64,000 bases of DNA from NCBI GenBank assembly GCA_030684815.1, contig JAUXXQ010000120.1:18492-82491 (forward strand), given 5' to 3'. Made by a program: the position numbers and the translations under genes. The notes under the pieces were generated by a model. It worked only from the letters and a program-made list of their open reading frames with translations, ran no database searches and was not told the origin of the DNA. Numbering within the stretch: position 1 is the first letter of the stretch; every line of letters starts with the position of its first letter. The DNA comes from Methylobacter sp. Lineage in GTDB: Bacteria; Pseudomonadota; Gammaproteobacteria; Methylococcales; Methylomonadaceae. Below, piece after piece: positions 34,780 to 43,096 of the stretch.

Positions 34780-37173
34780 CTACGACACACCTTCTTCATT
34801 ATCGTCATCATCTGTAGCCATATCCGAAATCTCTTTTAACCGGGAAATGGCTTTAAAATTAATGCTGTTTTCCGGAAACAAGCCTTCGCTGTCGGCAGCT
34901 CCGGCTTCTTGCCCAGTCAATAGTTCCAAGGTTTCATCGACACTGGACACGGCGTAAACCGCAAACAAACCTTCTGCTACCGCGTCTATCACTTCCTGTT
35001 TCAACATCAGGTTGCGTTTGTTGGCCGCCGGGATAATCGCGGCATGTTGTCCGTTCAGGCCGCGTGCTTTGCATAACCTGAAAAAGCCTTCGATTTTTTC
35101 GTTCACACCGCCGACCGCCTGCACTTCGCCGTACTGGTTAATCGAGCCGGTGACCGCGAAGGTTTGTTTAATCGGCGTCCGGGTCAATGCGGAAATGAGG
35201 CAGCACAACTCGGCCAGTGACGCGCTGTCGCCGTCGATATAGCCGTAAGATTGTTCGATGGCGATGCTGCCGGAAATGGCCAGCGGAAATTGCTGGGCGT
35301 AGGTGTGGCCCAGATAGCCGGTCAAAATCATCACGCCTTTGGAATGGATGGATTGCCCCAGTTCCACTTCGCGCTCGACATCGACGATGCCGCGTGAACC
35401 CGGGTGTACGCTGGCAGTAATCCGCACCGGCGCGCCAAAGCTGCTGCCGCCGACTTCGAGCACGGTCAAGCCGTTGACTTTGCCCATCGCTTCGCCTTCG
35501 GTGTCGATCAGAATGGTGCCGGCCAGCATTTCTTCGAGGATGTTTTCCGGCATCCTGCCGTTGCGGTGTTCCCTTGCGCTTAAGGCCTGTTCGATATGCA
35601 AGCGGTCGCAAACCGGCTGATGATCGCGGCGACAAAACAGGTTGGCTTCCGCGATGATTTCTATCGAGTCTTTAATGCGCGCCGAAAAATGATGCTGGTT
35701 TTCGGCCAGCCGGCAACTGTGTTCAATCAGGCATTCAATCGCTGACTGCGTTAACGGTTTGGCGCCGGAATCGGCGGCCTGTCGAATCATCAGCAAAATA
35801 AAACGCTGCATCGATTCATTGTTGCGCGGGATGTAATTGTCAAAGTCGGCCAGGATTTTGAACATTTCGTTAAACTCATCGTCCAATTCTTCCAACAGAT
35901 AATAAATATCACGGGAGCCGACCAAAATGACTTTGACATTGAGCGGGATGACTTCGGGCTTGAGCGTCGTGGTGCTGATGCCCAGATCCGAATAGGGCGA
36001 TTCGATTTCGATGCGCCCGGATTGCAGCGCACGTTTTAGGCCTTCCCAAACGAACGGGTAATTCAGCAGTTTTTCGGCGTCAAGCACCAAATAACCGCCG
36101 TTGGCCTTGTGTAACGAACCGGCGCAAATACGGCGGTAATTAGTCACCAACGCGCCTTGGTCGCTGACATATTCGATGCGCCCGAACAGGTTTTGATAAA
36201 TCGGGTGCGGCTCGTAAATAATCGGCGCGCCGTTTTCTTGTTTGTTATCGACCAGGATATTGGGCGCATACAGCTCGGTCAACAGCAGCCGCTTGGTGGT
36301 GTTATCCTGCGGTTCCGGTGCACGCACCGGCATCAGGTAATCGGCAATGGTGTTGCCCAGATTCTTTTTGATTTCCGCCAAAAAGCTGATTACATCGTCG
36401 ATGTTTTGGTAGCTGTCATTAAGCTCGGCAAACAACGGCTCTATCGCCAGGCTGATGGTGTCGTTGTCCAGTTGCTTGATTTTTTCGACCATTGCCCGCC
36501 GCCATTGGGGCATTTCCAGCAAGACTTCACTCAGGTAGTCTTCCAGTTCTTCAACGTGTTTATGAAAAATTTCCCGTTCCGGCAGCGGCAACTGAATAAA
36601 TTGGTCTTCGTTCAGCGCCTTGTTATCGCGGATAGGCGCGAATGAAATCGATTCGTTTTCCCGAAATAAGGCGATTTCCAGGGACTGCGCCTTTTTATCG
36701 ACCAAGTCGATGGCGTTGTTGTAATACTGGTTGTAATGGCGCTCGATAGCACCTTTCTTTTGCTGGTAAGTCGGGCTTTCAAAAGCGGCGGGGAACGTTG
36801 CCAGCAAGTTGTCGATCAGCTTTTCGATGTCTTTACTGAGAATCTGCCCGTGTTCTGCGGGCAGTTCAAGCACCATCGGTTCCCTGGGGTTATCGAAATT
36901 ATCGACATATGCATAAGACGGCGGCGCAGGACGGGCTTTAGCTTCAGCCTCCAGATGATGGGTAATCATCGACAAACGGCCCAAGCCCGGCTCGCCCATG
37001 ACAAAAATATTGTAGCCGGGGTTGCTCATCGCAATGCCAAATTCCAGCGCTGATTGCGCCCGGGACTGGCCTAAAATGGCATCGGACAATGTCGGCGCTT
37101 GAGGGAACTCAAAGCCCGTTAGGTCGACATTCAATTTTAGTGCGGCTAAGGGAAGCTTTAAGGTATTAAACAT
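34780..37173 (-). CDS. Lon-family AAA protease (YcbZ/LonB-like)
   Basis: A 797-residue ATP-dependent protease homologue of the group that includes E. coli YcbZ. The P-loop region reads NIFVMGEPGLGRLSM, where Arg replaces the usual Lys, as in this subfamily. The central ATPase half has GGYLVLDAEKLL and VILVGSRDIYYLLEELD. The C-terminal S16 protease domain carries the catalytic Ser in YIDGDSASLAELCCLISAL and Lys in VGGVNEKIEGFF. It starts at 37173, and the reading frame ends at the edge of the defence island. It probably functions in cytoplasmic protein quality control; substrates are unknown. Confidence 0.88.
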   Translation of the reverse strand: MFNTLKLPLAALKLNVDLTGFEFPQAPTLSDAILGQSRAQSALEFGIAMSNPGYNIFVMGEPGLGRLSMITHHLEAEAKARPAPPSYAYVDNFDNPREPMVLELPAEHGQILSKDIEKLIDNLLATFPAAFESPTYQQKKGAIERHYNQYYNNAIDLVDKKAQSLEIALFRENESISFAPIRDNKALNEDQFIQLPLPEREIFHKHVEELEDYLSEVLLEMPQWRRAMVEKIKQLDNDTISLAIEPLFAELNDSYQNIDDVISFLAEIKKNLGNTIADYLMPVRAPEPQDNTTKRLLLTELYAPNILVDNKQENGAPIIYEPHPIYQNLFGRIEYVSDQGALVTNYRRICAGSLHKANGGYLVLDAEKLLNYPFVWEGLKRALQSGRIEIESPYSDLGISTTTLKPEVIPLNVKVILVGSRDIYYLLEELDDEFNEMFKILADFDNYIPRNNESMQRFILLMIRQAADSGAKPLTQSAIECLIEHSCRLAENQHHFSARIKDSIEIIAEANLFCRRDHQPVCDRLHIEQALSAREHRNGRMPENILEEMLAGTILIDTEGEAMGKVNGLTVLEVGGSSFGAPVRITASVHPGSRGIVDVEREVELGQSIHSKGVMILTGYLGHTYAQQFPLAISGSIAIEQSYGYIDGDSASLAELCCLISALTRTPIKQTFAVTGSINQYGEVQAVGGVNEKIEGFFRLCKARGLNGQHAAIIPAANKRNLMLKQEVIDAVAEGLFAVYAVSSVDETLELLTGQEAGAADSEGLFPENSINFKAISRLKEISDMATDDDDNEEGVS

Positions 37174-37288
37174 GGGATGGCAGACATTCTCGATTGCAAA
37201 AAGACGGCAATTCTAGCATTTTTTAACGCATTGTCCGAAGCCTACCAAACAAGCCGTACAAGCTGAACGGTTAGCGTATTCCGAGGGC

Positions 37289-37361
37289 ACGGTGATTATC
37301 CGTTTTATCAGTGCCATCCGCGTTCCATTTAGTCATTTTTAACAACCGCTGAGCCGTCACA
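37289..37361. repeat. ATCCGTGTTCC-type dispersed repeat, partial copy
   Basis: TATCAGTGCCATCCGCGTTCCATTTAGTCATTTTTAACAACCGCTGAGCCGTCA matches 55945-55995 closely and shares the GTCATCCGT core with 8060 and 39280. Confidence 0.6.
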
Positions 37362-38046
37362 ATGATGACACAATCCGCCCCGCATCCAGCTTAATCGTGC
37401 GTTGGCAGCGCGCCGCCAAAGCCGGGTCATGCGTCACCAGAACCAAGGTAGTCTTGTTTTCCAGATTAAGCTCGAACAGCAAGTCAATGATGTGCGCGCC
37501 GGTTTTGCTGTCCAGGTTGCCGGTCGGTTCGTCGGCAAATAATATCGCAGGCTGGGTGACAAAGGCGCGCGCCAAGGCGACACGCTGCTGTTCGCCGCCG
37601 GAAAGTTTTTGTGGCGTGTGCGACAGGCGGTGCGACAGGCCGACCCTGTCCAATAAGGCGGCAGCTGAGCTTTTGGCGTTTTTGTCACCGCTTAATTCCA
37701 ACGGCAGCATCACATTTTCCAGCGCGGTCAGCCCCGGCAGCAATTGGAAAGATTGGAACACGAAGCCTATCAGTTCATTGCGCAGCGCCGCCCGGCCGTC
37801 TTCATCCATGGCCGTCAATGATTTCCCGTTCAAGCTGATGGCGCCGGAACTGGGCGTATCCAGCCCCGCCAGCAGGCTGATGAGGGTAGATTTGCCGGAA
37901 CCGGATTCGCCGACGATGGCAATGCTTTCACCGGATTTGATTATCAAATCTATGGATGACAAGATATGCAGTATTCCGTCGGCTGTGGCGACCGCTTTGC
38001 CCAGTTTTTCCGTTACTATAATGCTGTTTAATGATTGAGTTTCCAT
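37357..38046 (-). CDS. ybbA: ABC transporter ATP-binding protein, YbbA/LolD-type
   Basis: Cytoplasmic ATPase subunit of a MacB/Lol-type exporter. 229 residues from the ATG at 38046 (METQSLNSIIVTEKLGKAV); the track adds 22 residues upstream. Walker A AIVGESGSGKSTLISLLAGLD, Q-loop FVFQSFQLLPGLTALENV, signature LSGGEQQRVALARAF and Walker B ILFADEPTGNLD are intact. It is divergent from tesA, as ybbA is in E. coli. The FtsX-like permease that should follow is missing; the next gene is the Lon-family protease. The permease may be encoded elsewhere. Confidence 0.9.
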   Translation of the reverse strand: METQSLNSIIVTEKLGKAVATADGILHILSSIDLIIKSGESIAIVGESGSGKSTLISLLAGLDTPSSGAISLNGKSLTAMDEDGRAALRNELIGFVFQSFQLLPGLTALENVMLPLELSGDKNAKSSAAALLDRVGLSHRLSHTPQKLSGGEQQRVALARAFVTQPAILFADEPTGNLDSKTGAHIIDLLFELNLENKTTLVLVTHDPALAARCQRTIKLDAGRIVSSL

Positions 38047-38650
38047 GATGCCCCGATTTTTATGTGCCACGCTTATGTTGTTGATGTCGATGACCGCGAC
38101 GGCCAAATCCATTGTTGTGTTGGGTGATAGTATCAGCGCCGGTTACGGAATTGAAGTGTCAGAGGGCTGGGTGGCGTTATTGCAGCAAAAACTGGACGCA
38201 ACAGGCGGCGGTTATGTTGTCCATAATGCCAGCATCAGCGGCGACACCACGGCGGGCGGTTTGGCGCGGATAGACCAGGCCTTAACCCTACATAAACCGG
38301 CGGTTCTTATTGTTGAGCTGGGTGCCAATGACGGTTTGCGCGGCTTGCCGCCGGAAGTCATAAAACACAATCTTGCCGACATCATCCGGCGGGCGCAACA
38401 GGCGGGGGCCAAGGTTTTACTGTTGAGCATGAAAATACCGCCCAATTACGGCAAACGCTACGTTGACCTTTTTTACGCCATTTATCCAGAACTGGCGGCC
38501 GAACTGCGACTGACTTATGTGCCTTTTATCATGGAAAATGTCGCCTTAAATGACGATATGATGCAAGCGGACGGCCTGCACCCCAACGCCAAAGGCCAGC
38601 CGGTCATCGCCGACACAGTATGGCAGCAGCTGCTGCCGTTATTAAAATGA
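38045..38650 (+). CDS. tesA: GDSL arylesterase / acyl-CoA thioesterase I
   Basis: Periplasmic SGNH hydrolase with thioesterase, lysophospholipase and arylesterase activity. 201 residues. Signal peptide MMPRFLCATLMLLMSMTATA. The catalytic Ser is in block I, VVLGDSISAGYGI; Gly in block II; Asn in VELGANDGLRG; and Asp/His in MQADGLHPNAKGQP. Its ATG overlaps the start codon of the divergent ybbA gene by two bases, so each promoter must lie in the other's coding region. The same divergent pairing occurs in E. coli. Confidence 0.93.
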   Translation: MMPRFLCATLMLLMSMTATAKSIVVLGDSISAGYGIEVSEGWVALLQQKLDATGGGYVVHNASISGDTTAGGLARIDQALTLHKPAVLIVELGANDGLRGLPPEVIKHNLADIIRRAQQAGAKVLLLSMKIPPNYGKRYVDLFYAIYPELAAELRLTYVPFIMENVALNDDMMQADGLHPNAKGQPVIADTVWQQLLPLLK

Positions 38651-38675
38651 CAACACGACAACAAGAGGGCCTTAC

Positions 38676-39104
38676 ATGAAAACATTAACACTCGAAAAAG
38701 CCAATATCATTATCAATGCTGCAATCAACAAAGCGCGTAAATTGAATATGGCGCCGATTACCGTGGTGGTGCTGGACGTAGCGGGGCATTTAAAAGCCAT
38801 GCAACGGGAAGACGGCGCCACCGTGATTAGGGAGCAGATCGCCACCGCCAAAGCCTGGGGCGCGGTCAGCATGGGCATCTCATCGCGCAGTCTGGCCAGC
38901 GTGGCGGAAGAGAGGCCCGATTTTATGAATGCCCTGCTCAACATGGCGGATGGAAAAATAATGCCGGTACCCGGCGGCGTGCTGATTCGCGACACCAAAA
39001 ATAACCTGATCGGCGCGGTCGGCATCAGCGGCGACATTTCCGATCAGGACGAGCGTTGCGCGATTGCCGGGATTGAGGCAGTGGGCTTTATTGCCGGGGT
39101 TTAG
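38676..39104 (+). CDS. GlcG/HbpS family heme-binding-like protein
   Basis: A 142-residue protein of the GlcG/HbpS (DUF336) family, some of which bind heme or act as redox sensors. Visible features: LTLEKANIIINAAINKARKL, VVVLDVAGHLKAMQREDGA, and MPVPGGVLIRDTKNNLIGAVGISGDISDQDERCAIAGI, the family's conserved C-terminal part. No signal peptide, so it is likely cytoplasmic here. It follows tesA by 25 bases and may share its transcript. Ligand and role are not evident. Confidence 0.85.
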   Translation: MKTLTLEKANIIINAAINKARKLNMAPITVVVLDVAGHLKAMQREDGATVIREQIATAKAWGAVSMGISSRSLASVAEERPDFMNALLNMADGKIMPVPGGVLIRDTKNNLIGAVGISGDISDQDERCAIAGIEAVGFIAGV

Positions 39105-39137
39105 TTTGAATGCGGGGTTACCCCTATTTTAAACAGC

Positions 39138-39230
39138 GGTCACGCTTAACACGAAAACCACGAAATTTTCGTGTTTTTTCGTGCTAAGCGTGGACAATCT
39201 TTGGTATGTCTTTTTCATGAAATCACCTAA
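39138..39230. repeat. Family A repeat (MITE-like)
   Basis: GGTCACGCTTAACACGAAAA...TTTTCGTGCTAAGCGTGGAC hairpin core followed by the right end ATGAAATCACCTAA. The left end is not clear. Confidence 0.65.
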
Positions 39231-39375
39231 AAGCACTGCGTACTTTAAAAAATCTGTCGAAACCCGCCTTATCTGCGTCATCCGTCGACTGCAGGGATGC
39301 AGAAGGTAGAGCACCAAAATAAAGGCCGCCAGACATTACCGCCATCACATTCCATCAGTAACGCTGCATCAACCG

Positions 39376-39415
39376 CTGTCACAAAACCGTCAACAAAACG
39401 TCACACTATTGTCAA
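39376..39415 (+). promoter_or_regulatory. Pho-box array upstream of the secreted beta-helix-like gene
   Basis: CTGTCAC (39376), CCGTCAA (39387), ACGTCAC (39398) and TTGTCAA (39409) are spaced exactly 11 bases apart with A-rich spacers, as in PhoB sites. It is more degenerate than the array upstream of the porin. Confidence 0.7.
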
Positions 39416-39565
39416 AAAACATCGGTAGCCTTGGCTGAAGTTGGAGCGCATTAACTAGCGTTTAATTATGTCAATAAATCATTGCGTTGTTTTTATTGGC
39501 AATAATTAAGCGCTAGCAATCCAGCCCATACACTTCTTTAAAACCACCACAAAAGGTCTATTTCT

Positions 39566-41203
39566 ATGAGTCCATCCCCTAAACTGAAAAGAACAGCCGC
39601 TGCCGCGCTCGCTTTATTGGGCGGCAGTGCCTTATTCAATGCGGCCGATGCAGCCAATGCCGTGTTCGATCCTGCAACTAGCGTTTTAACCATTTCCGCA
39701 GTCGATGTGCCTAACGGCACGACCCATGTCAACGCACCGACATTCAACGCCAAATTAAGGTTGGTACATACCGCGCCTTTCATCAAACTGGAATTGACCG
39801 AAGCCGCCGTTATTGTTACGCCTAATGCAGACCGCGCGCATTTTGACCCGGTTTTCGGACAGGTTTATCTGCCTAGCATTGATGTGGGCGGAACTCAGTT
39901 CGCCGCAACGATGAAACTCATACCCGGTTCCAATCCAATGGCTTTCGAAGTCACCGGTTTACATGAAAAAGCTTTCACCGGCTGCCCTGCATTTGCACGC
40001 CCTTCAAATAATGTTGCTGGTGCCTGCGTACTGGAAGGCGAATACAATCAGAATATTACCCTGACCAACAATACACAATGGATTCTCAGCGGCGGCGTCT
40101 TTATCGGCGGCGACCGTACCGGCAGCGCAACCATCACCATCGAACCCGGCACCCGCTTAGTGGGCCGTTCCGGTCGCGATTTTCTCTACATCCGTCGTAA
40201 CTCGCAAATCCAGGCCATCGGTACGCCGCAACATCCTATCGTGATGACCGGCCCTAACGAACAACAGCCGGGCGAATGGGCCGGTTTAGTCATCGCGGGC
40301 AATGCACCGGCGAATGGCTGTTCGGAAGGCTTTACCGGCGGTTGCGAGCAATTGGATGAGGCGCTGACCACACCTTACGGCGGCAACAATCCGAATGATA
40401 ACAGCGGCGTTATCAAATACGTTTCCCTCCGTTATGCCGGATTTGAAATTCGTCCCGACGAGGAACTCAACTGTTTGACTATGCTCGGCGTTGGCAACGG
40501 CACCACCATCGATTTCGCGCAATGCCACATGGGCGCGGATGACGGTTTTGAAATGTTCGGCGGTACTGTCAATATGAAACATTTGGTTGCGACCTTCAAC
40601 GGTGATGACCAATTCGACTGGCAAATAGGCTGGCAGGGCAAAGCGCAATATGTTTTGGGGATGTCTTTGCCGGACGGCAGCGACGCCGGTATCGAAGCGG
40701 ACAACAACGAGAGGAACCACAACAGTTTGCCACGCTCGCACGGTAAAATATCCAACTTCACTTTAATCGGTAACGGCTCAGGTGTCGACGGTCACGGCAT
40801 CGTGTTAAGACGCGGCACGGGTGCCAATATTTATAACACTGTCATAACCGGCTTTGGCCGTTCTTGCATGACCCTAGACAATGCTGCAACCTTTGAGCAT
40901 GGCGGGATGCCAGGTAACCTGACCGGCACGTTGACTATGCAAAACAGCCATGTCCAATGCGATTTGGATTTTAACGACCGCCCTGCCGAACCTTTCCTAG
41001 TCAGCGCCTGGTTTAATTCGCAAGCAGGCAATGTGGCAGGCAATGTGCAGTTAAACGGTTATTTGCCAGCCGCAGGCTCACCGCAGTTAACCGGCGGTGC
41101 GCCAGTACCGAACGATCCTTTCTTCGATGCAGTGAATTATGTTGGCGCGTTTGCCAATGAAAATGATGATTGGACTAAAGGCTGGACGATTGGCCTAAAT
41201 TAA
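39566..41203 (+). CDS. Secreted protein with probable right-handed beta-helix
   Basis: 545 residues with a signal peptide (MSPSPKLKRTAAAALALLGGSALFNAADA). The C-terminal two thirds (from about residue 165) consist of repeated short strands typical of parallel beta-helix proteins: WILSGGVFIGGDRTGSATITIEPGTRLVGRSGRDFLYIRRNSQIQAIGTPQHPIVMTG, then GVIKYVSLRYAGFE, TTIDFAQCHMGADDGFEMFGGTVNMKHLVA and SGVDGHGIVLRRGTGANIYNTVITGFGRSCMTL. Two Cys pairs are present. I do not know the function. The Pho-box array upstream suggests use in phosphate starvation, possibly as a surface or periplasmic binding protein or enzyme. A strong terminator follows. Confidence 0.7.
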   Translation: MSPSPKLKRTAAAALALLGGSALFNAADAANAVFDPATSVLTISAVDVPNGTTHVNAPTFNAKLRLVHTAPFIKLELTEAAVIVTPNADRAHFDPVFGQVYLPSIDVGGTQFAATMKLIPGSNPMAFEVTGLHEKAFTGCPAFARPSNNVAGACVLEGEYNQNITLTNNTQWILSGGVFIGGDRTGSATITIEPGTRLVGRSGRDFLYIRRNSQIQAIGTPQHPIVMTGPNEQQPGEWAGLVIAGNAPANGCSEGFTGGCEQLDEALTTPYGGNNPNDNSGVIKYVSLRYAGFEIRPDEELNCLTMLGVGNGTTIDFAQCHMGADDGFEMFGGTVNMKHLVATFNGDDQFDWQIGWQGKAQYVLGMSLPDGSDAGIEADNNERNHNSLPRSHGKISNFTLIGNGSGVDGHGIVLRRGTGANIYNTVITGFGRSCMTLDNAATFEHGGMPGNLTGTLTMQNSHVQCDLDFNDRPAEPFLVSAWFNSQAGNVAGNVQLNGYLPAAGSPQLTGGAPVPNDPFFDAVNYVGAFANENDDWTKGWTIGLN

Positions 41204-41229
41204 CCGGCAGACACCCTCTTAGACTTTTG

Positions 41230-41269
41230 GCGTCAAAACTGTAGCGATACAGTCTTGGCGCTTTTTTTT
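41230..41269 (+). terminator. Rho-independent terminator of the beta-helix-like gene
   Basis: GCGTCAA and ACTGTA pair with TACAGT and TTGGCGC around a GCGA loop, followed by eight T. Confidence 0.85.
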
Positions 41270-41374
41270 GTGCGCTTGAAAACCAAAAGCTATTGTGTCC
41301 AGGAAAACACACTTACCAAAAATAAACACAACGCTATTTCCTAAAAAGGACAATTTTTGCTATGTGCTTTTTCA

Positions 41375-41753
41375 CTCGACAGTCGTAACTTCTCCCCACT
41401 TCATCCGCCCATAGCAATCCCTGACAACCCCATCAACCGATTGCCACAACCCACTGATTACCCAGTTTTTTAGCCGTCGAAGCGAATAAATTAGCTATCC
41501 TCGTCCTCATCGCTGCTAATTGAGGTGACACCCACCATTTCGGTCGCTGCCAAGAAGCTCAGAATGATGGCGCAAAATAACAGCCAGCTTCGCTGGCGTG
41601 AGAATGCACTTTTAAATGCATGAAGGGCATGGGCTAGGTCAGGCAGCATAACTTTCCTTGGATGAGGAGTTGCTAAACTTCCACTCTAAATGATTTCTAG
41701 CTGCTCAAGGGAAATTTGTCACCTTATCCGCGACAGAACTTACGACTGTCGAG
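41375..41753. mobile_element. Insertion sequence remnant with terminal inverted repeats
   Basis: CTCGACAGTCGTAA at 41375-41388 and its exact complement at 41740-41753 bound a 379-base segment; allowing one mismatch the repeats extend to 19 bases. Inside is a 52-codon fragment resembling a transposase N-terminus. No clear target duplication is seen. The left flank (TTTCCTAAAAAGGACAATTTTTGCTATG) looks like a piece of a family A repeat. Confidence 0.7.
41491..41649 (-). pseudogene. Transposase N-terminal fragment
   Basis: ATG at 41649 encodes MLPDLAHALHAFKSAFSRQRSWLLFCAIILSFLAATEMVGVTSI, which resembles the start of an IS transposase, then ends in a short acidic tail at TAA (41491). The catalytic part is missing. 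It lies inside the inverted-repeat-bounded remnant. Confidence 0.6.
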
Positions 41754-41772
41754 GTTCTGGAAATGACCTAAA

Positions 41773-42048
41773 TTAATGGGCTTTCTTGGCCAATAGTGCT
41801 TTTAGGCGTTCGATTTCAGCTAAGGCTGTTTCCTCTCTTCGTAATGCCGCCTGTTTCTCTTGCCATTTTTCAAGCAAGGCCATACGGGTCTGCTCCAGTT
41901 CCAGCTGAATAGTGCGTTGCTCGCGCAGGTATTCCTGGCGGGCTTGGTATTGATGGTATTGTTTGAAAATCGTCGATATGCTTTGCATTCGAGCAGAAAG
42001 GTTTTTTGCATTTTCCTTTTGTAAGGAAGCAGTCGATAATAGTCGCAT
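41773..42048 (-). CDS. Small coiled-coil protein, unknown
   Basis: 91 residues, almost wholly helical and charged: MQSISTIFKQYHQYQARQEYLREQRTIQLELEQTRMALLEKWQEKQAALRREETALAEIERLKALL. Rich in Gln, Glu, Leu and Arg with heptad-like spacing, so it probably forms a coiled coil. No signal peptide. It is divergent from the SSB gene, 25 bases apart start to start. The family is not recognised. A plausible but unproven idea is a partner of the SSB operon. Confidence 0.6.
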   Translation of the reverse strand: MRLLSTASLQKENAKNLSARMQSISTIFKQYHQYQARQEYLREQRTIQLELEQTRMALLEKWQEKQAALRREETALAEIERLKALLAKKAH

Positions 42049-42073
42049 TGTTAATCCAACCTAGAGAGAAAAA

Positions 42074-42517
42074 ATGAGTAATGTGTTTAGTTTTGCGGGT
42101 ATTTGTGGCGCCGATGCTGAAGTCAGATATTTGCCGTCCGGAACCGCCGTGTTAAATGTCAATGTCGCTAATAACGTGGGCTACGGAGATAAGCGGCAAA
42201 CACAATGGATTCGTGTTGCTTTATTCGGCAAGCCAGCGGAAGGGACATTGAAAGAGTATGTCAAAAAAGGTACGCATGTGTTTGTATCGGGCGAGCTGAC
42301 AGCTAGGGAATACAAAGCCAACGATGGCTCAATGAGAACCAGCTTGGATCTGAATGCTAATGTCCTTGATTTGGTCGGCGGCAAAAGGGTAGACGCAGAC
42401 CCCTACGCACAAGCTACAAGCTACCCTGCGTCCTCAGCCCGCCCGCAGGCACCGGCGGCTCAAGCACCGGGCAATGATAACTTCGATGCCCCTTATGACG
42501 ACGACATCCCATTCTAA
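42074..42517 (+). CDS. ssb: Single-stranded DNA-binding protein
   Basis: Binds and protects single-stranded DNA in replication and repair. 147 residues. The OB fold runs from MSNVFSFAGICGADAEVRYLPSGTAVLNVNVANN through WIRVALFGKPAEGTLKEYVKKGTHVFVSGELTAREYKANDGSMRTSLDLNANVLDLVGG. A Pro/Ala/Gln-rich linker ends in the acidic partner-binding tip DDDIPF. It is somewhat shorter and more divergent than E. coli SSB, so this may be a second SSB. Its stop codon TAA overlaps the ATG of the next gene (TAATG), indicating translational coupling. Confidence 0.92.
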   Translation: MSNVFSFAGICGADAEVRYLPSGTAVLNVNVANNVGYGDKRQTQWIRVALFGKPAEGTLKEYVKKGTHVFVSGELTAREYKANDGSMRTSLDLNANVLDLVGGKRVDADPYAQATSYPASSARPQAPAAQAPGNDNFDAPYDDDIPF

Positions 42518-42936
42518 TGGCAGACACAACGGATAAGCCTGGAGCCAACCGACCCAAAGTCAGCGTGAGCGAACGCGGCTTATTAGTCGCTCACGGGCAA
42601 AGCCAAAAACTGGCGGCTATACGCAACAGGCTGCAACCGGCCGCGCCGGTTGCAGTTCCGCCGTTAGCGGCCAAGGCGCTGTTACCCGGCTTGAAGCCGG
42701 AGGTTGCCACCGAATTGGATAAAGCAAGGACGCTGCTTGACCAGCGCATTGAACACATCATGCGCAGTTTTCCTGAAGGCAAGAAAAACCGGCTGTTTGG
42801 CTTTCGATATGGTTCTGTGGCAGCGATTAAAGCCATGCCAATAAAAACCGCCTTTAAAACCTTGGGCATCGCTGATGATTTAGTGAATATGCGCTTAGTG
42901 GCCGAGCTGGACTATCACGGCAGCGCCGTTAGCTAA
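42517..42936 (+). CDS. Unknown protein coupled to SSB
   Basis: 139 residues, not recognised. The N-terminal third is Pro/Ala-rich and flexible (QPAAPVAVPPLAAKALLPG). The C-terminal part looks folded: ATELDKARTLLDQRIEHIMRSFPEGKKNRLFGFRYGSVAAIKAMPIKTAFKTLGIADDLVNMRLVAELDYHG. Basic overall, no signal peptide. Its start overlaps the ssb stop, so the two proteins are probably made together and may act on the same DNA. The stop codon lies in the first bases of a family A repeat. Confidence 0.65.
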   Translation: MADTTDKPGANRPKVSVSERGLLVAHGQSQKLAAIRNRLQPAAPVAVPPLAAKALLPGLKPEVATELDKARTLLDQRIEHIMRSFPEGKKNRLFGFRYGSVAAIKAMPIKTAFKTLGIADDLVNMRLVAELDYHGSAVS

Positions 42937-43074
42937 GGCGATTCCCGATAAATAACGTCCCTTGATGATCATGGGTCATAAAAATATAGAGTCCACGAAA
43001 ATCACAAAAAAAACACGAAAATTTCGTGCCTTTCGTGGACAATTTTTAGCATGTTTTTTCAGAAAAACACCTAA
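42933..43074. repeat. Family A repeat (MITE-like), full copy
   Basis: Left end CTAAGGCGATTCCC, core GTCCACGAAAATCAC...TTTCGTGGAC, right end CAGAAAAACACCTAA. It fills the space between the unknown gene and the ABC-class ATPase and makes the ORF track start too early. Confidence 0.8.
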
Positions 43075-43096
43075 AGCCAAAGGGCAGGAGCGCAAT

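Larger units (their letters stand above)
39105..39565. other. Gene-free stretch: repeats then Pho-box promoter
   Basis: Contains a family A repeat (39138-39230), a fragment of the GTCATCCGT repeat (about 39241-39315), and the Pho-box array listed below. A 150-base leader precedes the next start codon. Confidence 0.7.

Noticed and set aside
34697-34957. 86-residue plus-strand ORF at the island edge
   Set aside because: Overlaps the end of the Lon-family gene on the other strand. Possible fragment, but not supported as a gene.
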